A DNA stretch of 18,304 nucleotides from Bdellovibrionaceae bacterium UBA2466 (GTDB lineage Bacteria > Bdellovibrionota > FAC87 > UBA2466). Positions 1 through 6,055 of the stretch are shown piece after piece; the first letter of the stretch is position 1; each line of letters starts with the position of its first letter. The stretch covers positions 1 to 18,304 of the forward strand of contig DDPO01000014.1 in assembly GCA_002342225.1 (NCBI GenBank), given 5' to 3'. A program made the translations under genes and the position numbers. The notes beneath the pieces are model-generated. The model worked only from the letters and a program-made list of their open reading frames with translations. It made no database searches and was not told where the DNA came from.

Positions 1-216
1 AATGCCAGCTTTTTCCAAAGCGTTTAAAGAAGCTAACCGAGCGAGGCTTAGTGTGGATTCACCTTTTTCAGGATCGGCAATGTGTCGTTGAGCTATTCCA
101 GTCCTAGTTCTGATCCATTCATCACTCGTTTCAACGAAAGCTTCAAATTCTTTGTTGGTCATCGCTTTCGCGGGAAGCCCTTTTCCGGTACCTATGATTC
201 GAGAATAGTAACTCAT
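1..216 (-). CDS. fabH: Beta-ketoacyl-ACP synthase III (FabH), N-terminal 72 codons only
   Basis: FabH condenses acetyl-CoA with malonyl-ACP to start fatty-acid chains in the cytoplasm. Only the N-terminus lies in the window; the gene runs off the left edge, so this is truncation by the window and not a broken gene. The visible part has the family's opening pattern: a GTGKGLP turn near residues 9-15, then a [12 protein letters not shown] stretch near 41-52 that matches the usual FabH substrate-entry region. The catalytic Cys-His-Asn lies outside the window. The ATG at 216 is supported by an AGGA-type ribosome site about 9 nt upstream and by an ATGA overlap with the plsX stop, which implies translational coupling. 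The plsX-fabH order is conserved in many bacteria. Confidence 0.93.
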   Translation of the reverse strand, partial: MSYYSRIIGTGKGLPAKAMTNKEFEAFVETSDEWIRTRTGIAQRHIADPEKGESTLSLARLASLNALEKAGI

Positions 217-1271
217 TTCGTTTCTTCCTTTTTTGCCACGGTAATTTTCTTTGAGAGTTGGAGACTCATTTTTTCAAGGAATTCAGATTGAACTCCTTTT
301 TTGGCCGTTAAAATTCCGTTTCGAATGGCCAGAGCATTTGAGCTCCCATGGCTAATAAAAACTACACCGTCGATGCCCAAAAGTGGAGCGGAACCGTAAG
401 GTTTGTAGTCAAATTTTTGTTTGAAGGCCTTCAAAATTCCCTGCAGGAAAGCTAGGCCGATAAACCCTACAATCTTATGCTTCATGATTTCATTTTTAAA
501 CCAGTTGAAGGCCGTTTCTGCGAGTCCCTCTGAAACCTTGAGGGCCACATTTCCCACAAAGCCATCGCAGACTACGATATCGGTGGTTCCCCGATAGATA
601 TCGAATCCCTCTACATAACCTTTGTAATTTGGAATTTTGGCCGCCTTGAGCAGCTCGTGAGTGCCTCGAGTCAACTCGTTGCCCTTACTTTCCTCTGAGC
701 CATTAGATAATAATCCAATGGTAGGTTTCTTTCGGTTTTCTACGAGCTCGGCGTAAATTCTACCCATCTCGGCAAATTGAAAAAGATGGCTAGGCTTACA
801 GTCCACGTTGGCCCCGGCATCCAGCAAAATCACAAAGTCCTCGAGACTAGGAAGTTTAATTAAAATAGCGGGTCTCTCGACGCCCTCCAACCGGCCAAGA
901 ACCATAATGGATACAGCCATGACTGCACCGCTATTTCCTGCCGAAATAAATCCATGGGCTTTCCCATCTTTAACCTGCTGAAGCCCTAAGTGGATACTGG
1001 AGCCTTTTTTCTTTCTCATCCCTTGAGAAGCGGTATCCTCCATGGTGATGACCTCATCCGCATGAATAATCTGGAGGCGTTCGGATTCAGAAGCTTTTCG
1101 ATCCGAAAGTTTTTTGAGAAGAAGAGGGCGATCACCAACCAATTGCAGTTTGATCTCAGGATCATCTTCGAGCGCTAAAAGAGCCCCTTCAATGTTGACA
1201 TCAGGGGCATGGTCCCCCCCCATGGCGTCGATAACTATACAGACACCCGAATTTTTATGGGGGGATTTCAA
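213..1271 (-). CDS. plsX: Phosphate acyltransferase PlsX (TTG start)
   Basis: PlsX makes acyl-phosphate from acyl-ACP, the donor for PlsY in phosphatidic-acid synthesis; it is a peripheral membrane enzyme. The 352-residue length fits the family (about 330-350). The N-terminal [10 protein letters not shown] motif (residues 14-23) is diagnostic. Later segments such as [18 protein letters not shown] and [10 protein letters not shown] also match the family. The start is a TTG at 1271, one codon after the in-frame rpmF stop. No ATG or GTG lies between that stop and the conserved MGGD methionine, so TTG is the only standard start that keeps the N-terminus. There is no good Shine-Dalgarno site, so reinitiation after rpmF is likely. 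The stop overlaps the fabH ATG. Confidence 0.95.
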   Translation of the reverse strand: MKSPHKNSGVCIVIDAMGGDHAPDVNIEGALLALEDDPEIKLQLVGDRPLLLKKLSDRKASESERLQIIHADEVITMEDTASQGMRKKKGSSIHLGLQQVKDGKAHGFISAGNSGAVMAVSIMVLGRLEGVERPAILIKLPSLEDFVILLDAGANVDCKPSHLFQFAEMGRIYAELVENRKKPTIGLLSNGSEESKGNELTRGTHELLKAAKIPNYKGYVEGFDIYRGTTDIVVCDGFVGNVALKVSEGLAETAFNWFKNEIMKHKIVGFIGLAFLQGILKAFKQKFDYKPYGSAPLLGIDGVVFISHGSSNALAIRNGILTAKKGVQSEFLEKMSLQLSKKITVAKKEETK

Positions 1272-1274
1272 GAA

Positions 1275-1454
1275 CTAGTCTTCAATATTAAGAACGCGTT
1301 TACCTTTGTATCTGTTGCAGCTAGGGCAAACACGGTGAGGTAAAGTTGGTTCTCCGCAGTCAGGGCAAGTTGTTACGCTTGTCTTTTTGAGAGCAAGATG
1401 ACTTCTTCTTTTGGTTTTTCTTGTGTGTGATTTACGTTTCTTAGGTACGCCCAC
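1275..1454 (-). CDS. rpmF: 50S ribosomal protein L32
   Basis: This small gene encodes 59 residues from a GTG start. It begins MGVPKKRKSHTRKTKRRSH, the typical basic L32 N-terminus, and carries a zinc-ribbon in the C-terminal half with Cys at 30, 33, 43 and 46 (TCPDC and CPSC). This is therefore the zinc-binding form of L32. A clear AGGAG ribosome site sits 6 nt before the GTG and overlaps the end of yceD. The gap to yceD is 3 nt and the gap to plsX is 3 nt. The order yceD-rpmF-plsX-fabH is a widely conserved operon that ties ribosome and lipid synthesis together. L32 is part of the large ribosomal subunit. Confidence 0.96.
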   Translation of the reverse strand: MGVPKKRKSHTRKTKRRSHLALKKTSVTTCPDCGEPTLPHRVCPSCNRYKGKRVLNIED

Positions 1455-1457
1455 GAT

Positions 1458-2006
1458 TTACTCCTGTTTAAATAATTTCATCTCTTGAAGCACCGAAAAC
1501 GGGGTGATCGATTTTTTCTCTGCACACTGACACATTTTGGAGTTCAAGTTAGTTCCACATTGCTGACAGATTCCTAGGCAATCAGGCTTACACAGGGACT
1601 GGTAAGGAATGCTCAAGAAAAACTGTTCAGTAATAATGGGGTTGAGGTCAATTTCATGGCCTTCAAAAAAATTGATATCTAGCTCTTCGCTTTCTTCGGC
1701 CAATTCCGGGGATCTCAATTTTCCTGAAGGGACATTTGCTAAAGCAATTTCAAAGGGAGAGTTCACATTCAGCGGGAACTGCTCCGCACATCGAGCGCAA
1801 GTTTGGTCTACTGAAAACTTAAGTTTTCCGCGCAAGTAAAAGTCGGGATCAACCTTAGTGAGATTAGCATCTACTATTAAAGGTGACTTAAACTGATAGC
1901 CCTCTTTGGTTAAATGGGTGATAAGCTCTTTTAACCAATCCTCTTTTTGGCTATCAAAGTGGAAAGGATTTTCACCTTCCACCAGACTTGTAACGGCAAT
2001 TTTCAT
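1458..2006 (-). CDS. yceD: YceD/DUF177 family protein
   Basis: This 182-residue protein belongs to the YceD (DUF177) family, encoded almost always just before rpmF. The family is linked to 23S rRNA accumulation and 50S assembly; the exact mechanism is not settled. Visible features are a CARC pair (C70, C73) in the middle and a Cys-rich segment near the C-terminus (C139, C143, C147, C150, then C159 and C161) with the CQQCGTNLN pattern typical of the cysteine-bearing form. These probably bind zinc. The ATG at 2006 has an AGG ribosome site about 7 nt upstream. A 47-nt gap separates it from folE; I found no convincing promoter there. Confidence 0.9.
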   Translation of the reverse strand: MKIAVTSLVEGENPFHFDSQKEDWLKELITHLTKEGYQFKSPLIVDANLTKVDPDFYLRGKLKFSVDQTCARCAEQFPLNVNSPFEIALANVPSGKLRSPELAEESEELDINFFEGHEIDLNPIITEQFFLSIPYQSLCKPDCLGICQQCGTNLNSKMCQCAEKKSITPFSVLQEMKLFKQE

Positions 2007-2053
2007 TGTTTAACCTGCCTCAATAACAAACCGCGATAATGCAACAAGGTCAC

Positions 2054-2626
2054 CTATTTAATCAAGTTGAAAAACTCAGTTCTTGTAGCTGGATTGCGGA
2101 AATCTCCTAATAAGGAGCTCGTTGTGGTGTAAGAGTTCTGTTTTTCCACTCCCCTCATCATCATACAAAGGTGATTAGCTTCCATAACTACCCCAACTCC
2201 CAAGGGTTTTAAGTGAGTCATGAGGGCTTCCGCTATCTGGGAAGTGAGCCTTTCTTGCACTTGAAGGCGTCTTGCAAAAGCGTCCACCAACCTTGGAATC
2301 TTTGATAGCCCTATGATTTTGCCATTTGGGATGTAGGCTACATGGCATTTTCCAAAAAAAGGCAGAAGGTGGTGCTCACAGAGGCTGTACAGTTCAATGT
2401 TCTTTACGATCACCATTTCCGAATATTCGGCATCAAACAAGGCTTGATGGATGATTTCGGTTGGGTTTTTGTCGTAGCCTTGAGTGAGAAACTTAAAAGC
2501 TTTTAAAAAGCGAGTTGGGGTCTTTAGAAGACCATCCCGAGTTGGATCTTCTCCAATAGCCGTCAAAAGTTCCGAGATATTATGTATAAGTGTATGATTT
2601 AATTCTGGATTTTCTTGTTTTGTCAT
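2054..2626 (-). CDS. folE: GTP cyclohydrolase I (FolE, type IA)
   Basis: FolE converts GTP to 7,8-dihydroneopterin triphosphate, the first step to folate, tetrahydrobiopterin and queuosine. The 190-residue length is normal. Zinc ligands are visible as C83 and H86 (in LCEHHLLPF) and C154 (in HLCMMMRG). The partner histidines H85 and H152 and the C-terminal substrate segment ([10 protein letters not shown], then a TRTEF tail) are intact, so it should be active as the zinc type IA enzyme. The ATG at 2626 has an AGGGG site about 7 nt upstream. It lies 27 nt after the pterin synthase gene, so the two are probably co-transcribed and share the product dihydroneopterin triphosphate. Confidence 0.97.
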   Translation of the reverse strand: MTKQENPELNHTLIHNISELLTAIGEDPTRDGLLKTPTRFLKAFKFLTQGYDKNPTEIIHQALFDAEYSEMVIVKNIELYSLCEHHLLPFFGKCHVAYIPNGKIIGLSKIPRLVDAFARRLQVQERLTSQIAEALMTHLKPLGVGVVMEANHLCMMMRGVEKQNSYTTTSSLLGDFRNPATRTEFFNLIK

Positions 2627-2653
2627 ATAACAACCCCTAAAAACTAATCAAAT

Positions 2654-3112
2654 TTAAATGTACTCTGGACCGAAATATTCCACCCAGTGGTAAAGGGAAC
2701 TTGCCAGTTTAAGTTTCATGAGTCTCCAAGGCTCTTGCTGAGAAGCTTTTTGGATGTGGTCCCACAGGACCATGACTACGTTCTCTGAAGTTGGGATGAG
2801 GCCCCGAAGAAAAGGGATGTCCTCATTCAAGTTTTTATGGTCTAGGGGTATGACCACTAGCTCTTTAAGTAACTGTTTTGCTTTGGCAAAGTCGATAACC
2901 ATTCCGGTCCCCGGGTCCATCTCTCCTTTAAAAGTCGCCTGTAGGGTGAAGTTGTGTCCGTGGCCGTTAGGATTTGCACACTTGCCAAACAAAGCTACGT
3001 TTTGGTCGAGACTCAAGTCTTGGCGATAGAGCTTGTGAGCAGCACAGAAGGCCACTTCTTGCGTGACATAGAGATATCTTTTCTCTTGAACGGTCTCATT
3101 AAAACGACTCAT
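2654..3112 (-). CDS. 6-pyruvoyltetrahydropterin synthase / QueD family protein (COG0720)
   Basis: This 152-residue protein is in the COG0720 family, which acts on dihydroneopterin triphosphate, the FolE product; folE is the next gene. Zinc histidines are visible as H26 (in FCAAHKLY) and H51 and H53 (in NGHGHNF). C45 gives a C-x5-HGH spacing, which is the pattern of 6-pyruvoyltetrahydropterin synthases; queuosine QueD enzymes usually have C-x3-HGH. The catalytic Asp-His pair is D91-H92 (PLDHKNLN), and PTSEN (107-111) is typical. Oddly, the C-terminal position that normally holds the pterin-anchoring Glu (ET motif) reads Ser138-Ser139. I therefore leave the symbol blank. The start at 3112 has only a weak, distant AGG upstream. 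Confidence 0.88.
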   Translation of the reverse strand: MSRFNETVQEKRYLYVTQEVAFCAAHKLYRQDLSLDQNVALFGKCANPNGHGHNFTLQATFKGEMDPGTGMVIDFAKAKQLLKELVVIPLDHKNLNEDIPFLRGLIPTSENVVMVLWDHIQKASQQEPWRLMKLKLASSLYHWVEYFGPEYI

Positions 3113-3370
3113 AGAGTCGCAACCTACCCGAACTGGTTAATCAGTGCAATGGGCCTTTTTGAGCCTGAATAGACAGGAAAAGGGGGCTCGAGCTTGGGAT
3201 TTGGGCTTGAGTGCATATCTAGCTCTCAAACACCTGTTTGACAGTTTTACACTTTGGGCATCCTGCCATGTAGCCTTTCGAAAATTTCAAATCCGAACAA
3301 ATCACCCGTATTCGAAGCGGAGTCACTGCCTGATTGAGCCGTGGCATATTGATTGCTCATAGTAACAGTC

Positions 3371-3417
3371 GAGCGAAAGTCTCGTGTGTCGCTCACATTA
3401 ACTAGAACACGAGTTAA
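3371..3417 (+). promoter_or_regulatory. Overlapping inverted repeats upstream of the secreted protein gene
   Basis: Three short inverted repeats overlap here: GAGCGA (3371-3376) with TCGCTC (3389-3394); CTCGTGT (3381-3387) with ACACGAG (3407-3413); and TTAACT (3398-3403) with AGTTAA (3412-3417). The middle pairing excludes the outer two, or could form a pseudoknot with them. The set ends 54 nt before the ATG at 3472 and could be a leader-RNA switch or a protein operator. Each repeat alone could arise by chance. Confidence 0.35.
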
Positions 3418-3425
3418 ATTTTGAA

Positions 3426-3440
3426 AGTTGTAGTTGAAGT
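3426..3440. repeat. 15-bp direct repeat, left copy
   Basis: The sequence AGTTGTAGTTGAAGT here is identical to 5407-5421, on the far side of the secreted-protein gene. The match stops exactly at 15 bases on both sides. The two copies bracket the whole coding sequence. Confidence 0.7.
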
Positions 3441-3471
3441 AGAAGTTCAAATGGCTAAAGGAGACGCTGAA

Positions 3472-5322
3472 ATGAAAAGCTCGAAAGTAGATATCAAAGC
3501 TAAGTTGTCTGTTTGGAGTGGTATTGCCCTTATGGCATTGGCCCTCTCTTCAGGAAAACCTGTGCTAGCTGCCGAGGATATCAAGTTGTGGCACAAGGAA
3601 AACAACGAACGTCTCATCCATTTGGAAGACAAAGATGAGGCAAAATCTGAGGCTGTTGAATTCATCTTAGGAAAAGGTGAAACCAAAGCAGACCTCGAGA
3701 AGTTTGCGAAGAAGTTTTCTAAAGAGCCAGTGCAATTCTTAGAAGGTATCAAAGCGGCTTGGACTAAAGTTGATAAAGAAGATACTTCTGAGAAAAAAGA
3801 CAAGGTCAAAGAGTTTAAAGATAAGTTCATCAAGGACTTGGAAAAAGTAGACTCCAAAGCTTTCGGAGTCGATGGGACCAAAGAAGTTTTCCTTGATTTG
3901 GTTAAAAAGCTTTTCGAACGAAAAATCGATAGCGAGTCTGCAATTGCGGAATTGTTGGCTAATCCTCTGGTTCAAACAGCACTCAACATCACTGGTAAAG
4001 AGCCGGAAGTTGCAGCAAAATCCGATACCGATAAAACAGATAAAACTAAGCCAGCTCCTTCTACAAAGGAAGAGCCCAAGGTAGAACCCAAGCCTGTAGT
4101 CGGTGAAGTTGGTAATGATGCTCAGGACAGAGCGATGGCTCAGCAGGTCTGTGATGCTATCAAAGGTCGTGAGAGTGGTTTTGCTCAAAAAGAAGCTGAG
4201 CTTCAGAAGTTAATGGATGCTGCTAACCAGCTTCTTAACTCAAAAGCTTCAGAATCTTCAATCAATCCAGCCGCTCTTCAAAACAAGAAGAACGAAAAAG
4301 GGCTTGAAGAGATTCTACCTAGTTTGTTAGCCAATGCTTTAGGTCAGCAAGAGCAGCAAGAAGAAGTTGCCCCAGCTCCTAATAATACACAACCCTTTGT
4401 GCCTTCGAATAGAACGGAAAGAGGAAGTGACCCAAGCGCATTCAATCAACCGTTACCGCTGCAAAATCAGCAAAACAATGCGCCTTTCTTCTTACCTCCG
4501 AACACGAACCCTGGAATTGCAACTCCAGTGAGATTGGATCTCCCTTCGAGTTCCGGTCAACAAGAGTTGAGAGACGCACAAGCTATCTCAGCTGTGAACG
4601 AAGGTCGCGCACCGATTTCAGCTCAGTTGGGTGCTTTTGCAACCCCGCTTGACCTGATGGCAGCAAGAGTGAAAGTGAAAACTGATATTCAGAAAACTCA
4701 GATCGCTCTTACCAATGCCAAAGACCGAGCAGCTAAGCTTGATGAACAGCTTGAAGAGCTCAAAGAGGGTGGAAGAGCCGCTCTAGCTCCTGAAGTTAAG
4801 AAGCAACAAGCTCAGTTACAGAATGATGTGGACACAGCTAAGAGAAACTATGATCAGCAACGACAAATGTTGATGATGGTTGCTCCTGAACAAAGAGCTG
4901 AGCTCCAAAACATGCTGATGACTTTGCAGCAAGACTTAAACTTCAAAGAGCAAAAGCTCAATCAGTTTAACGCCAACGTCGATGTTGCTGTCGAAGATGG
5001 TAACCGACAAATTAAGAAATTGGCCAAAGTTAGAGATATGTTGAACTCTGAAGTCAGCAAACTGAACTCTCAGTTGGCTGGAATGCGAGAAGATGAGCAA
5101 GCAGTTGCTCAGCTTGTCAATCAAAACCAGCAGCTTCAGATGGCTCAATTACAAGGACAGGGTGGAGTTCAGAACGTGAATAACGGAGCTCGCCTTCAAG
5201 GATTCACCGGTTCCAACGGTGGTCCGAGAACCTTAAGTCCTTCTCGATTGGGAGGAGCCTTTGGTAACCGAGCTGCAACTCCAGCTAATGGAAATGCAGT
5301 CCGAGGCCCCTTAACCCGATAG
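3472..5322 (+). CDS. Secreted, low-complexity coiled-coil protein of unknown function
   Basis: I do not recognise this 616-residue protein. The ATG at 3472 is chosen because a strong GGAG site lies 8 nt upstream and the protein then begins with a classic signal peptide: basic start, hydrophobic stretch at about 13-25, and VLA-AED cleavage near residue 33. Longer starts at 3421 (TTG) and 3451 (ATG) would add a non-signal-like head. The mature protein has a charged helical region (about 34-175), a Lys/Glu/Pro linker (about 176-212), a helical patch with the only Cys of the mature protein (C227), a Gln/Asn/Pro-rich linker (about 290-395), a long coiled coil (about 400-555) and a Gly/Asn/Arg tail. 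It is probably periplasmic or exported, perhaps structural. There is no enzyme motif, membrane anchor or lipobox. Confidence 0.88.
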   Translation: MKSSKVDIKAKLSVWSGIALMALALSSGKPVLAAEDIKLWHKENNERLIHLEDKDEAKSEAVEFILGKGETKADLEKFAKKFSKEPVQFLEGIKAAWTKVDKEDTSEKKDKVKEFKDKFIKDLEKVDSKAFGVDGTKEVFLDLVKKLFERKIDSESAIAELLANPLVQTALNITGKEPEVAAKSDTDKTDKTKPAPSTKEEPKVEPKPVVGEVGNDAQDRAMAQQVCDAIKGRESGFAQKEAELQKLMDAANQLLNSKASESSINPAALQNKKNEKGLEEILPSLLANALGQQEQQEEVAPAPNNTQPFVPSNRTERGSDPSAFNQPLPLQNQQNNAPFFLPPNTNPGIATPVRLDLPSSSGQQELRDAQAISAVNEGRAPISAQLGAFATPLDLMAARVKVKTDIQKTQIALTNAKDRAAKLDEQLEELKEGGRAALAPEVKKQQAQLQNDVDTAKRNYDQQRQMLMMVAPEQRAELQNMLMTLQQDLNFKEQKLNQFNANVDVAVEDGNRQIKKLAKVRDMLNSEVSKLNSQLAGMREDEQAVAQLVNQNQQLQMAQLQGQGGVQNVNNGARLQGFTGSNGGPRTLSPSRLGGAFGNRAATPANGNAVRGPLTR

Positions 5323-5386
5323 TGAATTGGAGCCCGAGAACAAACGACTTAAAGCCAAGTCCCCCAAGGACTGAAGCTTGAAGGGC

Positions 5387-5492
5387 TAAGAGGAACTACC
5401 AAGTAGAGTTGTAGTTGAAGTTGAGTTGGGTTTTCACGGTAGCTGAAGTTCCCGCGAAGAGTTGAGAGTAGTGAAAGCCGAAGTTCCTCTTA
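5387..5492 (+). other. Candidate structured 3' UTR or small RNA
   Basis: TAAGAGGAACT at 5387-5397 is perfectly complementary to AGTTCCTCTTA at 5482-5492 and could close an 84-nt loop. Inside it, AGGAACTACC (5391-5400) can pair instead with GGTAG and AGTTCC around 5439-5453. A strong terminator follows 22 nt later, so the 190 nt after the stop codon would be retained in the transcript. Confidence 0.35.
5407..5421. repeat. 15-bp direct repeat, right copy
   Basis: This is identical to 3426-3440 in the same orientation. The copies are 1,981 bp apart start to start and flank the secreted coiled-coil gene. Confidence 0.7.
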
Positions 5493-5513
5493 AGGCCTTT
5501 TAAAAAGATACCT

Positions 5514-5550
5514 AAAGCCTCTAGCAGAAATGCTAGGGGCTTTTGAGTTT
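5514..5550 (+). terminator. Rho-independent terminator of the secreted-protein gene
   Basis: A 13-bp stem (5514-5526 with 5531-5543, one U-G wobble) is capped by a GAAA tetraloop and followed by TTTTGAGTTT. Stem, stable tetraloop and T-rich tail are all as expected. It lies 190 nt after the stop codon. Confidence 0.88.
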
Positions 5551-5610
5551 TAGACATGTCGAAGATTTAGACAGCATTACTGAGCCGGAAACGCTTGTGG
5601 GCTTTGGTTT

Positions 5611-5639
5611 TTGACCCCATTAAAAGGTTTGGTTATACT
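5611..5639 (+). promoter_or_regulatory. Sigma-70-type promoter of the zinc-ribbon gene
   Basis: TTGACC at 5611-5616 and TATACT at 5634-5639 each match the consensus at 5 of 6 positions, with the ideal 17-nt spacing. Transcription would start near 5646, about 30 nt before the ATG at 5676. Confidence 0.75.
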
Positions 5640-5675
5640 TAGAGTAGAAGAGTGCCTCTTTGTTTAGGAGGGATT

Positions 5676-6050
5676 ATGAGGAAGAAAAAGAAGCACCTCT
5701 CCAGTCAGCGACGTTCTATCGATGATAGAGTCGGTCCGAGTATGTTCTTAAGACTCTGCCACCGATGTCTATACTTGAACGAAGGCACACAATCGATTGA
5801 TAAGTGCCATAAATGCGAAAGTCGATTTTCTGAAGTTCGCGGTTTTGAAAAGGACTTTAACCCGAGCGCTGATTTTGACAGTCAGGAACATCCCATTCAA
5901 GAAATCTTAAACGACTTCGATTCTGAACAGTCTGGCACAGCAGAAAAACATGCTGAAGAAGATTCGGACGAGTCGGACGGGATCAGTGAACAAGAGAAGG
6001 AAACCAGAAAACGGTCGAGACCTATCAGTGGTCTTAGTGTTTTGTGGTAA
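5676..6050 (+). CDS. Small zinc-ribbon protein, function unknown
   Basis: This 124-residue protein has a very basic start (MRKKKKHL), then a four-cysteine ribbon: C28-x2-C31 and C44-x2-C47, which should bind one zinc. After about residue 70 it is highly acidic (Glu/Asp/Ser-rich) and ends in a short basic and hydrophobic tail with a terminal Trp. I do not recognise the family. A perfect AGGAGG 4-5 nt upstream fixes the start at 5676; an upstream ATG at 5652 lacks a ribosome site. The basic head, ribbon and acidic tail suggest nucleic-acid or protein binding in the cytoplasm (inference). It converges on rtcB with a 5-nt gap and no terminator between them. Confidence 0.85.
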   Translation: MRKKKKHLSSQRRSIDDRVGPSMFLRLCHRCLYLNEGTQSIDKCHKCESRFSEVRGFEKDFNPSADFDSQEHPIQEILNDFDSEQSGTAEKHAEEDSDESDGISEQEKETRKRSRPISGLSVLW

Positions 6051-6055
6051 GTCAT

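Larger units (their letters stand above)
3113..3471. other. Intergenic region between divergent genes, rich in inverted repeats
   Basis: This stretch of about 360 bases holds the control regions of the minus-strand pterin operon and the plus-strand secreted-protein gene. A perfect TTGACA lies at 3238-3243 on the plus strand, but no matching -10 box follows at 16-18 nt, so I do not call a promoter. Three overlapping inverted repeats lie at 3371-3417 (listed separately). On the minus strand a frame of 67 codons is open from 3450 to 3247. Most of it is not antisense to a gene, and its composition is not obviously random, but no ribosome site precedes it. Confidence 0.6.
5323..5675. other. Long 3' region of the secreted-protein gene and promoter region of the next gene
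   Basis: These 353 bases hold no gene I can support. From left to right they contain an 11-nt perfect inverted repeat (5387-5397 with 5482-5492), the right copy of the 15-bp direct repeat, a terminator at 5514-5550, and a near-consensus promoter at 5611-5639. A minus-strand frame of 53 codons (5557-5396, ATG start) is open and ends in an amphipathic, aromatic-terminated stretch like the last strand of an outer-membrane barrel. It has no ribosome site and overlaps the terminator, so I do not call it a gene. Confidence 0.6.

Noticed and set aside
3238..3243. Promoter from a perfect TTGACA
   Set aside because: No acceptable -10 box lies 16-18 nt downstream on the plus strand.
3447..3881. Minus-strand 144-codon frame antisense to the secreted-protein gene
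   Set aside because: It lies inside a well-supported gene with a signal peptide and ribosome site; its Ser/Leu-rich translation is what the antisense of a Lys/Glu-rich gene gives.
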